Assembly: GCF_017744695.1 (NCBI RefSeq)
Contig: NZ_JAGIAS010000001.1
Span: 711,013 to 775,012 of the forward strand
Source of the DNA: Dyadobacter sp.
GTDB taxonomy: Bacteria; Bacteroidota; Bacteroidia; Cytophagales; Spirosomataceae
Reading direction: 5' to 3'
DNA: 64,000 nt
Below, one piece after another: positions 1-7,925 of this stretch (within the stretch, counting starts at the first letter, position 1; every line of letters starts with the position of its first letter). The notes beneath the pieces were generated by a model, which did not search any database, was not told the DNA's origin, and was given only the letters and a program-made list of their open reading frames with translations. The translations under genes and the position numbers were made by a program.

Positions 1-684
1 GGGCGTATGCACGGCGAAGTACGACAGGTACAGAAAAAACGGTTTCTGCTTGTTGGTATCGAGGAATTTCAATGCCTCGTCGGTAAGCCGATCGGTAAGG
101 TATTCCCCTTCCCGGCCGCTGGTAATGCCCTCGTGCGGCGATGCTTTCCCATCTTTATTATACGGGTAAAAATAGGCACTCGTGCCGCCCGTACCGCCCA
201 CCACGTGCTCAAACCCCTGCGCATGGGCATCAGCTCCCTTGCCTTTCCCACCCAACTGCCATTTGCCGATCAACCCGGTGCTGTATCCCGCATTTTGAAG
301 CTCCTCGGCGATAGTCACGAACGAAGGGTTCAAAACGGTGTTATTCTCGATCGGGATCAGCTTTCGGTCCACCGAGTTACCACGGTCGGCATTGCCCACG
401 GTATAAATCCCATGGCGCGGCGTGTACTTGCCCGTCATGAGCGACGCGCGACTGGGCGCGCAATTCGGGCCCACGGAATAGGCCTGCGAAAACCACATAC
501 CCTCTTTCCGTAGCCGGTCGATATTCGGCGTTTCGTAATATTTGCTCCCCGCCGAGCTCAGGTCGGTCCAGCCCCAGTCGTCGACGAGGATGAAGAGGAT
601 ATTGGGTTTGTCTTTCGCCTGCGCGAAGGCATAGGCGGGTAGTAAACTCAGCCAAACAGCTATTTTCAGAATGGTCCTTTGCAT
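1..684 (-). CDS. Sulfatase, family S1 (partial, 3' end outside window)
   Basis: The reading frame starts at ATG 684 and stays open to base 1, so only the N-terminal 228 residues are visible. A signal peptide (MQRTILKIAVWLSLLPAYAF, cut after AQA) points to periplasmic export. The metal-binding start NILFILVDDWGW and the sulfatase signature NCAPSRASLMTGKY follow; the Cys of CAPSR is the residue normally converted to formylglycine by an FGE or anSME enzyme. GKWQLGG is the second conserved block. The family hydrolyses sulfate esters; the substrate cannot be read from sequence. It lies 21 bp downstream of susD on the same strand and is probably the last visible gene of the susCD operon. Family is certain, substrate unknown. 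Confidence 0.93.
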   Translation of the reverse strand, partial: MQRTILKIAVWLSLLPAYAFAQAKDKPNILFILVDDWGWTDLSSAGSKYYETPNIDRLRKEGMWFSQAYSVGPNCAPSRASLMTGKYTPRHGIYTVGNADRGNSVDRKLIPIENNTVLNPSFVTIAEELQNAGYSTGLIGKWQLGGKGKGADAHAQGFEHVVGGTGGTSAYFYPYNKDGKASPHEGITSGREGEYLTDRLTDEALKFLDTNKQKPFFLYLSYFAVHTP

Positions 685-705
685 TATTTCCAATATTTAA
701 AACCC

Positions 706-2133
706 TTACTCCCACCCCGGATTCTGTACCAGTTTCGGGTTCAAATCCATTTCCCGTTGCGGAATCGGGTGCAGGTAATGTTTCTCGGCGGCGTTGGTCT
801 TGCCGGCGGCGTGCAATGCGGTGATCATCCGTTTGGTCCGGATCAGGTCGAACCAGCGTTGGAACTCGAACATCAGTTCCAGCCGGCGCTCCAAATAGAT
901 CGCCTCACGGAGCTCGTCCTTACTCAAACCGGACAATGCGTCCAGTCCTGCGCGCTTGCGGACGCGGTTCACGGCCGCGAACGCGTCGGTCGTCGGGCCG
1001 CTGCGTTCGTTCAATGCTTCGGCATAAATCAGCAATATTTCCGCAAACCGGATCACCGGGATATTCTTGGCCGATTCGGTCGGGTTTACGATCTGCGCCG
1101 GATCGAAATACTTAAAAAAGCGTGGCGGGAACGTGATCTCCTTTCCGGTCGTGGGGCTTACGAGCGATGTAAAAAAGGTAACGTCGCGCCGTTTATCCTT
1201 CTCGCTGAACAACTTATATACGTCCGCATGAGGCTCGTCCGTACCCGCCGAAGCCACACCGGGTATCCCTACCGGCGTCGCCGACGAAGCCAGGCGGTTG
1301 CCCTGCCCGTTGACATTGGATTTACATTGTGCCGAGAAAATATGCTCTTTCCCGTTCTTGGTAGCGACATTGAAAACATCCGCAAAATTCTCGAACAGAT
1401 CGTAGCCATAAGGGCCGTTGATCACTTCGAGGCTTTTTGCAGCAGCCTTGTCCCATTCCTGGCGGGTGAGGTACACCTTCGCCAGAATGGATTTGGCGGC
1501 ACCACCGGTGGCCCGGCCGGCATCAGCACCCGCGAAAGAGTTGGGCAACGCCTCCGCGTCTGTCAGGTCCTGGATAATCTGCTTGTACACATCCTCTTTA
1601 GGTGTGCGCGCAACCTGAATGGCCTCGTTGCTCAGCGAGCCGTTTTCTTCGAGGATCAGCGGAACGTCACCCCAAAGCCGTACCAAATTGAAATACAGTA
1701 ACCCACGCAGAAACTTCGCTTCGTTCACAAGCCGGGTACGCAGAGTCGCGTCCATTTCAATACCCGGAATACGTGCTATGGCGATGTTCGCCCGGTTAAT
1801 GGCCACATAGCTTTCTCTCCACAATTCATCCACGCGGTCGTTGGTCGTCGAATGCGCCAGCACGGAAATCGTGCGCACGTCGGCATTCGTCACCCGCAGG
1901 CCCGCGATGGCATCGTCCGACATGATTTCGAATGCGAGGTGAAACAGCCGGTTGTACATCGTAAGCCCGCCGTTGTTCAATGCGGCATTGTACACAGCGG
2001 TCACCGCAGCGAGTGCGTCGCTTTCGGTCTTGTAAAATTGTTCGGTGGTAATGAGGGATGAGGGTGCTTCGTTCAGGTCGGTGCAGGCCGTAAAACTGAA
2101 AATGCCGAAGAACAGGAATAATATCTTTTTCAT
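706..2133 (-). CDS. SusD/RagB-family outer-membrane glycan-binding lipoprotein
   Basis: 475 residues with a lipoprotein signal peptide ending in the lipobox FTAC (Cys about 17), followed by NEAPSSLITTEQFYKTESDA, the usual N-terminal region of SusD-like proteins. The C-terminal half has the typical FAEILLIYAEALN TPR-like helices and the ERRLELMFEFQRWFDLIRT segment common to the family. Length is normal for SusD (450-550). It would sit as a lid on the TonB-dependent SusC partner encoded upstream and capture oligosaccharides at the cell surface. Its leader is an unusual inverted array of 10-bp units that begins only a few bases before the start codon. Neighbouring sulfatases suggest a sulfated ligand; that is inference. 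Confidence 0.95.
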   Translation of the reverse strand: MKKILFLFFGIFSFTACTDLNEAPSSLITTEQFYKTESDALAAVTAVYNAALNNGGLTMYNRLFHLAFEIMSDDAIAGLRVTNADVRTISVLAHSTTNDRVDELWRESYVAINRANIAIARIPGIEMDATLRTRLVNEAKFLRGLLYFNLVRLWGDVPLILEENGSLSNEAIQVARTPKEDVYKQIIQDLTDAEALPNSFAGADAGRATGGAAKSILAKVYLTRQEWDKAAAKSLEVINGPYGYDLFENFADVFNVATKNGKEHIFSAQCKSNVNGQGNRLASSATPVGIPGVASAGTDEPHADVYKLFSEKDKRRDVTFFTSLVSPTTGKEITFPPRFFKYFDPAQIVNPTESAKNIPVIRFAEILLIYAEALNERSGPTTDAFAAVNRVRKRAGLDALSGLSKDELREAIYLERRLELMFEFQRWFDLIRTKRMITALHAAGKTNAAEKHYLHPIPQREMDLNPKLVQNPGWE

Positions 2134-2137
2134 GTAT

Positions 2138-2392
2138 TGTCAAGTATGGTGAGGCGTGGTCATTTGTGGTCAGGTATTGTCATTTATTGTCAGGTATTGT
2201 CATTTATAGTCAGGTATTGTCAGATGTGGTCAGGTGTGGGCAGGTATTGTCAAATGTGGGCAATGGGTTAGTTCTCTTATTTCAATGACCATTCATGATT
2301 ACACCGGACGACAACGACTACGCCTGACAACAAATGACCATTCATGACAATACTTGACAACAAATGACTACATCTGACAACACCTGACCCAT
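2138..2392. repeat. Inverted array of about 10-bp units between susC and susD
   Basis: The gap between susC (stop 2405) and susD (start 2133) is filled by degenerate units with about 10-bp spacing. From 2138 to about 2270 the plus strand reads units such as GGTCAGGTAT and TGTCATTTAT. From about 2286 to 2392 it reads the complementary type, TGACAACAAA, TGACCATTCA and TGACAACACC. The two arms are roughly reverse complements around an unrepetitive centre near 2271-2285, so the intercistronic mRNA could fold into one very long imperfect hairpin with a register that can slip by 10 nt. A second array of the same type lies at 27496-27718. The function is unknown. Confidence 0.85.
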
Positions 2393-2404
2393 TACAAAGA
2401 ATAC

Positions 2405-5400
2405 TTAGAATGAAATACTGAGACCGCCGAGGAACGACTTGCTGCCGGGATACACGCTGTAATCGATTCCCTGCGTGAGCGTGCTCTGCTCGTTGCGGCT
2501 TACCTCGGGGTCGAATCCGGTGTACTTGGTCCAGGTAAGGAGATTGGCCGCCGACACATAGACCTTGATCTGGCTTGCGTGAATTTTCGCAGCAATGGCT
2601 TTGGGCAAATTGTAGCCCAACGTCACGTTTTTCAGGCGCAGGAACGAGGCGTCCTCCACGTAACGGCTCGTATTCACAGCGGCCGGGTCCTCGAATGCTC
2701 GCTGGACCACATTGGTCGGGTTGGTCGGTGTCCAGCGTTCCAATGCAGTTATAGAGGCATTCTGTTGGCCTGTCAGGAGTTCGAGCTGCTGCTTATTCTG
2801 GTTGAAAAGCTTATTGCCATAAGTCCCCTGAAAGAAAAAGCTCAGATCGAAGTTGAGGTAGGACAAGGTATTGGTAATCCCTCCCTGAAATTTCGGCTGC
2901 GCATTACCGATGAGCGCCCGGTCGTCTGCCTGTGTAATCTTACCATCGCCATTGATATCGACATAGCGGCGGTCGCCCGGTTTGGTCGTCGCCGGGTTAA
3001 TGGTCGGCAGGTTCGCAATATCGTCGCCGGTCTGGAAGAGGCCATTGGTTTGGTAACCATAAAATGAGCCGAGGGGCTGGCCTACTTTGGCAATATTGGC
3101 ACCCGAAATGATGTAATTGGCGCCGTCGCCGAGGGTCAGCACTTTATTGCGGTTAATGGAGAACACAAAATGGGTATTCCAGGTAAATGCACCGGTAAAG
3201 TTCTCGGTGTTAATCCCGAGCTCTATCCCCTTGTTCTCCACCGAACCGTAGTTCTGCAAAGCGGTGGACTGGCCGGTTGTATAAGGGATCGGCACATTCA
3301 GGAGCAGGTTTGTCGTCTTTTTGTAATAGGCATCCAACACGAAATTGATGCGGTTTTTGTACAGTGAAAGATCGATACCCGCGTCGTATTGCGCGGTCGT
3401 TTCCCAGCCAAGATCAGGGTTGGCGATGCGGTTCGGTGCAAAACCAATGTAAGTCTGCCCGCCGAAGAAATAGGTATTGGAATTCAATGTCGCCAGCGAA
3501 AGATACTGTCCGATTTCCTGGTTACCCGTCACCCCCGCGCTCAGGCGGAGTTTCAGGTTGCTGATGGATTTATAGTTGGCCAGGAAATCTTCCCTCGAAA
3601 TATTCCACGCAAATGCGGCAGAAGGGAAATAGCCCCATTTCTTATCCTTCCCAAAGCGGGAAGAGCCATCGGCACGGCCGCTCACGGTGAAAATGTATTT
3701 CTGGTCGATCGAATAATTGATACGTCCCAGCCAGGAGTTCAGTGCCCAGGCCGAAGAGCCGGACGACGGCTGGCTGTACACCGAACCGCTCCCGAGGTCG
3801 TTGTATTCCAACTGGTCGGTTACGAATGCCTCGGATGCAGCAATGGCACTTTCGGTTTCAAATGCCTGCTGCGTGTAGCCGACTACAACGTTGAGTGAAT
3901 GCTTCTGGTTAAAAGTTCTGGAATAACTCAATGTGTTCTCGTTCAGCCACGTCGAGGAAAACTTCGTCCCCACCGAAGCCTTGCCCGTCGGGTTGGAGTT
4001 GGCGCCCTGGTAAATATCCGACGGCACATACCGGTTCTGCTTGTTGTTGATCACATCCGCGCCGAACGAAACCTTTCCTACCAGGCCTTCCAGGAAGGTA
4101 TATTCCCCGTACACATTGCCGAGCACGCGATAGGTTTTGGTTTGATTCACTTCTTTTTCCAAAGTTGCGATCGGATTACCCAGTGGCGTCTCGAACTCGC
4201 TTTGATAGGTGTATTTGCCATTCGCGTCGTACACATGCACGGTCGGCGGCATTGCCAGCAGCGCATTTACTACGCCATTGTTGGCCACCTGCGCAGTGAT
4301 TTTGCTCGCGGTCAGATTGACACCCACTTTGAATTTGGAGGAAAAATCGCGGTCGAGATTGATCCTCCCCGAATACCGCTCAAAATCGGTATTGCGCAGC
4401 ACGCCATTCTGTTTGAAATAATTCCCCGAAATAGAATAGCGCGTACGGTCATCGCCGCCGGTTAAGGACAGCTGGTGGTTCTGGATCGATGCCGCCCGGA
4501 ATGCTTCGCTTTGCCAGTCGGTACCTTCCCCTAATGCATCGATTTGCGCCTGCGTGTAATAAGGTGCTTTTCCGGAGTTGGCACGCGCATCGTTTTTGAG
4601 CAATGCCCAATCTCTGGCGCTGGTGAGCACATCCACTTTTTTCAGGACCTTCTGGGTGCCGTAGTAGGCGTCGTACGTCAGGGTATTCTGCCCGGCTTTC
4701 CCTTTTTTGGTCGTGATAATCACTACCCCGTTGGCACCGCGCGAGCCGTAAATCGCCGTGGCTGAGGCGTCTTTTAACACTTCGATGGATTCAATATCGC
4801 TCGGGTTCAGGCTGGACAGCGCGTTGATGCTCGGCCCCGCGGTCACGCCCGCACTGGCGTCGGCATTGCTGTTGTACACCGGAAAACCGTCGATCACGTA
4901 CAGCGGCTCGTTACCGCCGGTAATGGAGTTGCCCCCGCGTATGCGTATGCTCACGGCCGCGCCCGGCTGTCCCGACGTTTGCGTTACCTGCACACCCGCC
5001 GCTGCCCCCTGCAATGCGCGGTCGAATGAACTGATGGGCTGTTTCAAAGCCAATTGAGGCACCGAAGCCACAGAGCCGGTAATATCGCCTTTTTTCTGCG
5101 TCCCATAACCGATCACAACCACTTCGTCGAGCACGTTGGCCGTTTTCAGGACAACCTCGGCGGGTTCGCCGGTGAGTTCATAAATATCGATTTCCTGCTG
5201 CTGGTAGCCGGTCAGGTTCACTTGCAGGGTGAAAGGAAAATCTTCGGGGGCGGGAATGGAAAACTTGCCGTCGAGGTCGGTGGCGGCATAGCGTGCTGTG
5301 CCTTTGAGGACGACCGTCGCTCCGGGAATGGTTTGCCCGGAGGCATCCTTCACCACACCGGTGACGGTTTCCTGGGCATAGGAATAACTCAAAAAGCCTG

Positions 5401-5434
5401 TCAGAAACAGGACCACGTAGAGGTACTTTCTCAT
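2405..5434 (-). CDS. SusC/RagA-family TonB-linked outer-membrane receptor
   Basis: 1009 residues: a signal peptide (to about 20, SYSYAQ), a carboxypeptidase-D-like regulatory domain (about 22-100, TGVVKDASGQTIPGATVVLKG), the TonB box region (DEVVVIGYGTQKKGDITGSV), a plug domain (about 115-230, including the SusC signature YVIDGFPVYNS and KDASATAIYGSRGANGVVII) and a long beta-barrel ending in a C-terminal aromatic (LSISF). It would import oligosaccharides across the outer membrane with the SusD partner. The length is typical of SusC proteins without an N-terminal STN domain, so no FecR/sigma signalling is expected. A terminator-like hairpin at 5725-5762 separates it from the upstream sulfatase genes. 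Confidence 0.96.
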   Translation of the reverse strand: MRKYLYVVLFLTGFLSYSYAQETVTGVVKDASGQTIPGATVVLKGTARYAATDLDGKFSIPAPEDFPFTLQVNLTGYQQQEIDIYELTGEPAEVVLKTANVLDEVVVIGYGTQKKGDITGSVASVPQLALKQPISSFDRALQGAAAGVQVTQTSGQPGAAVSIRIRGGNSITGGNEPLYVIDGFPVYNSNADASAGVTAGPSINALSSLNPSDIESIEVLKDASATAIYGSRGANGVVIITTKKGKAGQNTLTYDAYYGTQKVLKKVDVLTSARDWALLKNDARANSGKAPYYTQAQIDALGEGTDWQSEAFRAASIQNHQLSLTGGDDRTRYSISGNYFKQNGVLRNTDFERYSGRINLDRDFSSKFKVGVNLTASKITAQVANNGVVNALLAMPPTVHVYDANGKYTYQSEFETPLGNPIATLEKEVNQTKTYRVLGNVYGEYTFLEGLVGKVSFGADVINNKQNRYVPSDIYQGANSNPTGKASVGTKFSSTWLNENTLSYSRTFNQKHSLNVVVGYTQQAFETESAIAASEAFVTDQLEYNDLGSGSVYSQPSSGSSAWALNSWLGRINYSIDQKYIFTVSGRADGSSRFGKDKKWGYFPSAAFAWNISREDFLANYKSISNLKLRLSAGVTGNQEIGQYLSLATLNSNTYFFGGQTYIGFAPNRIANPDLGWETTAQYDAGIDLSLYKNRINFVLDAYYKKTTNLLLNVPIPYTTGQSTALQNYGSVENKGIELGINTENFTGAFTWNTHFVFSINRNKVLTLGDGANYIISGANIAKVGQPLGSFYGYQTNGLFQTGDDIANLPTINPATTKPGDRRYVDINGDGKITQADDRALIGNAQPKFQGGITNTLSYLNFDLSFFFQGTYGNKLFNQNKQQLELLTGQQNASITALERWTPTNPTNVVQRAFEDPAAVNTSRYVEDASFLRLKNVTLGYNLPKAIAAKIHASQIKVYVSAANLLTWTKYTGFDPEVSRNEQSTLTQGIDYSVYPGSKSFLGGLSISF

Positions 5435-5795
5435 TATCAGTACTAAGCGGGTTTAGTAATTATTAAATAAAACAGCCTTGATTGAACTTTGAAATTTGCT
5501 GATGATGAAAAACAAGTGTCGTCGCCGGTTGCCGAAATGGCGACCTCGCTACGTGAACCTTAATCCATATACGCAACCCAGCGCATATGCGAAGCCCTGA
5601 CCCTGTGTTCAAAGTATGGCAGGCATTTGTAAATGTACCGTCTGGAAATGGTGGTTATTTCCGGTCGACAGGGCTTCAATAAAATACTTACTCTATAAAT
5701 TCTGTGGGCAAAGTAAAATTATGTATCCCAATAATGCAAGGCTATTCCTGCATTATTGGGATATTTTAAGCCGGTGACTTACAATAGGAAACGGA
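5435..5795. other. Intergenic region upstream of susC
   Basis: 361 bp without a plausible gene. It contains the terminator hairpin listed at 5725-5762. The remaining 290 bp is the leader and promoter region of susC on the minus strand. No clear TTG/TAnnTTTG promoter pair was found by eye and no repeat array is present. Confidence 0.6.
5725..5762 (-). terminator. Perfect 14-bp stem hairpin after the LamG/sulfatase genes
   Basis: ATCCCAATAATGCA (5725-5738) and TGCATTATTGGGAT (5749-5762) form an uninterrupted 14-bp stem with a 10-nt loop. It begins 34 bp past the stop of the minus-strand gene ending at 5796, and minus-strand sequence after the stem is AT-rich. It most likely ends the transcript of the binding protein/sulfatase/LamG genes and separates them from susCD. 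Confidence 0.7.
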
Positions 5796-6476
5796 TTAGT
5801 CTATTTTGGTTACTTTCAGATCGGTAAAATGCCCCAGCGAGCCCGGCCCGATCCACAAGCCCACGCTTCCGCGCAGGTCTTTCCCTTGTTTCAGGTCATT
5901 GACGACCAATGTGGGCTGCGAAGCGCCGTTGACATAAAACCGGGCGGTTTCGTCCTTCACTTCAATCTTCACTTTGGTCCATTCGGCCGGTACCATGTCG
6001 GCATAGGCCTCGTATTTTTCCGGTGTTTCTTTACGCAGCTTTTCCCAGGGGTATCCGGGCATCGAAACGTATTGCGTCGAGTGGTTGCGGCGTACCTGGT
6101 CGTCGGCACGACCATTAGTCGGCCGGATGTAGAAAAGCTCCATTTTGGAAGTATCCGCGGCAATCCGAAATGCGATCCCGACAAAGCCACGCGCCCCTTC
6201 GCCTGCATTCGCTTGCGGCTGGCCCGAAATCGTGGCTTCGATCGTGCCGTTGTGAAAATCGATGTCTTTCAGCACGGCCACAGTCTTTTCGTTCACGGCC
6301 ATTTTGGGCATTTCCAATGCAACGCCTGATTTCCCTTTGTATTCGGTAGCCGCGACGGTCACCTGAAAAGGCGTAAGCAAAGCGGGTTTAAGCGCGATAT
6401 TCTGCGCTTTGGCAGAAGTGAGCAGACAAGACAGGGCGAATGAAAGCCCTAGCGCAGTGGTGGTGATTTTTTTCAT
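5796..6476 (-). CDS. Secreted LamG/DUF1080-like concanavalin-fold protein
   Basis: 226 residues with a signal peptide (ending about SAKAQ, residue 25). The rest looks like a single beta-sandwich of the LamG/3-keto-disaccharide hydrolase-like (DUF1080) type: ALKDIDFHNGTIEA-like strand pattern, GFVGIAFRI, MELFYIRPTNGR, WTKVKIEVKDETARFYVNG and GSVGLWIGPGSLGHFTDLKV are the usual strand motifs. Such domains bind or modify glycans, but catalytic residues cannot be assigned here. It follows a sulfatase by 58 bp on the same strand and is the last gene before the hairpin terminator. A periplasmic or surface accessory role in sulfated-glycan use is inferred from neighbours. Confidence 0.8.
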   Translation of the reverse strand: MKKITTTALGLSFALSCLLTSAKAQNIALKPALLTPFQVTVAATEYKGKSGVALEMPKMAVNEKTVAVLKDIDFHNGTIEATISGQPQANAGEGARGFVGIAFRIAADTSKMELFYIRPTNGRADDQVRRNHSTQYVSMPGYPWEKLRKETPEKYEAYADMVPAEWTKVKIEVKDETARFYVNGASQPTLVVNDLKQGKDLRGSVGLWIGPGSLGHFTDLKVTKID

Positions 6477-6534
6477 GGCTGTTATAAAGTAATTTTTGGA
6501 ATGGTTATCAAATGCATAACCATTCCAAAACTAC

Positions 6535-7908
6535 TTATTTGCCTGTGCTTTTTCCAGCGGCCCGCTCAGCTCTTTTTTTAATGTGGCTGTCGTCCGACGG
6601 CATCCGCTGCACGAGTGGCGGCGGGGTATCACCTATTTTCTTTTTGTAGGCTTCCAGCGAGGTAAGCAGTTCGTTTGCCTTCGCGGGGTTGGATTTCAGG
6701 AGATTATACTGCTCACCAATGTCTGTTTTGAGGTTAAACAATAATGTATCCGCGGCTGGAACGATCACTGCATTCCCTACTTTTACATCTTTCTGCGGCA
6801 GCCGGATCTTCCAGTCGCCCTTGCGGTACGCTTCGATAATGCCGTTGGAATAGTAGGCAAATTCATCGCCTTTCCGCTTCGCAGTACCAAAGAGCACGGG
6901 ACTGATATCCTCGCCGTCGAGCGGCTTTTGGGTTTGCGTTTTCTGACTGCCTGTGAGGCTGATAATGGTCGGATAAAGATCGAGTTGCGATGCGAGATCG
7001 TCATAAACCGTGCCCGGCTTGATTTTACCCGGCCAGTAAGCTACGGCAGGCACACGTTGCCCCCCTTCGAACGTGGTACCCTTGCCCTGCCGTAATGGTC
7101 CGGCTGAGCCGCCTTCCACATCGAAAATCAGCCAGGGGCCATTGTCGCTCGTGAAAACTACCAGCGTATTTTCTTCCAGGCCATTCTTTTTCAACGCTTT
7201 CACCACCTCTCCCACGCTCCAGTCCAGTTCCTCGATCACATCGCCATACAATCCTCTTTGGGATTTACCCTCAAATTTCGGGGAAGCGTAAATCGGCACA
7301 TGGGGCATGTTATGGGTAATGTAGAGGAAAAACGGCTTGTCCTTATTCTGGTCAATGAAACGGACTGCCTCTTTGGTGTACGTCTGCGTGATATATTTCT
7401 GGTTTACCTTAATGCTGTCCACATCGTTGCCGCGCAGGTACACTACGCCCATCATGTCGTTGCTGTAAGGAATGCCGTAATATTCATCGAAACCATTCTG
7501 CAAAGGCAAAAACTGCCTATGGTGCCCCAGGTGCCATTTCCCGAATATCGCAGTTCGGTAGCCATTGCCTTTCAACGCCTCGGCGATGGTCACCTCTCCG
7601 GCCGGAATACCGGTAAAGCTTTCAGGAAAAAACACATGATCGATCCCCAGCCTGCGCGGGTACCGGCCCGTAATGAGCGCCGCGCGCGTAGGACTGCACA
7701 CGGGCGAGGCCGAATAGAACGATGTCAGTTTAATGCCCTTAGTGGCCAGGCCGTCGATATTCGGCGTGCGAATATCCGTAGCGCCGAATGTGCCGATATC
7801 GCCGTACCCGAGATCATCGGCAAGGATCACGACAATGTTGGGCTTACGCTGAGCCTGCGTCGTCAGCGTTGCCAGGAGCAGCGCGGCACCTATTAGTAAT
7901 CTTCTCAT
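6535..7908 (-). CDS. Arylsulfatase A-type sulfatase (family S1)
   Basis: 457 residues with signal peptide (MRRLLIGAALLLATLTTQAQ). Conserved blocks in order: metal-binding NIVVILADDLGYGD (about 24-37), the formylglycine signature CSPTRAALITGRYP (about 70), GKWHLGHH (about 123), FLYITHNMPHVP, and TSDNGPW with nearby Asp/Asn metal ligands. The C-terminal region carries the short YKKKIGDTPPP tail. It should hydrolyse a sulfate ester in the periplasm after maturation by an FGE/anSME enzyme, which is not encoded here. It is 17 bp from the upstream larger sulfatase, which indicates an operon. Confidence 0.94.
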   Translation of the reverse strand: MRRLLIGAALLLATLTTQAQRKPNIVVILADDLGYGDIGTFGATDIRTPNIDGLATKGIKLTSFYSASPVCSPTRAALITGRYPRRLGIDHVFFPESFTGIPAGEVTIAEALKGNGYRTAIFGKWHLGHHRQFLPLQNGFDEYYGIPYSNDMMGVVYLRGNDVDSIKVNQKYITQTYTKEAVRFIDQNKDKPFFLYITHNMPHVPIYASPKFEGKSQRGLYGDVIEELDWSVGEVVKALKKNGLEENTLVVFTSDNGPWLIFDVEGGSAGPLRQGKGTTFEGGQRVPAVAYWPGKIKPGTVYDDLASQLDLYPTIISLTGSQKTQTQKPLDGEDISPVLFGTAKRKGDEFAYYSNGIIEAYRKGDWKIRLPQKDVKVGNAVIVPAADTLLFNLKTDIGEQYNLLKSNPAKANELLTSLEAYKKKIGDTPPPLVQRMPSDDSHIKKRAERAAGKSTGK

Positions 7909-7925
7909 GGAAGGATATTTAAATG

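Noticed and set aside
679-1701. 340-codon plus-strand open frame opposite susD
   Set aside because: It is a shadow of the SusD gene in a GC-rich third-position strand; the composition is Arg/Gln-rich with no family motif.
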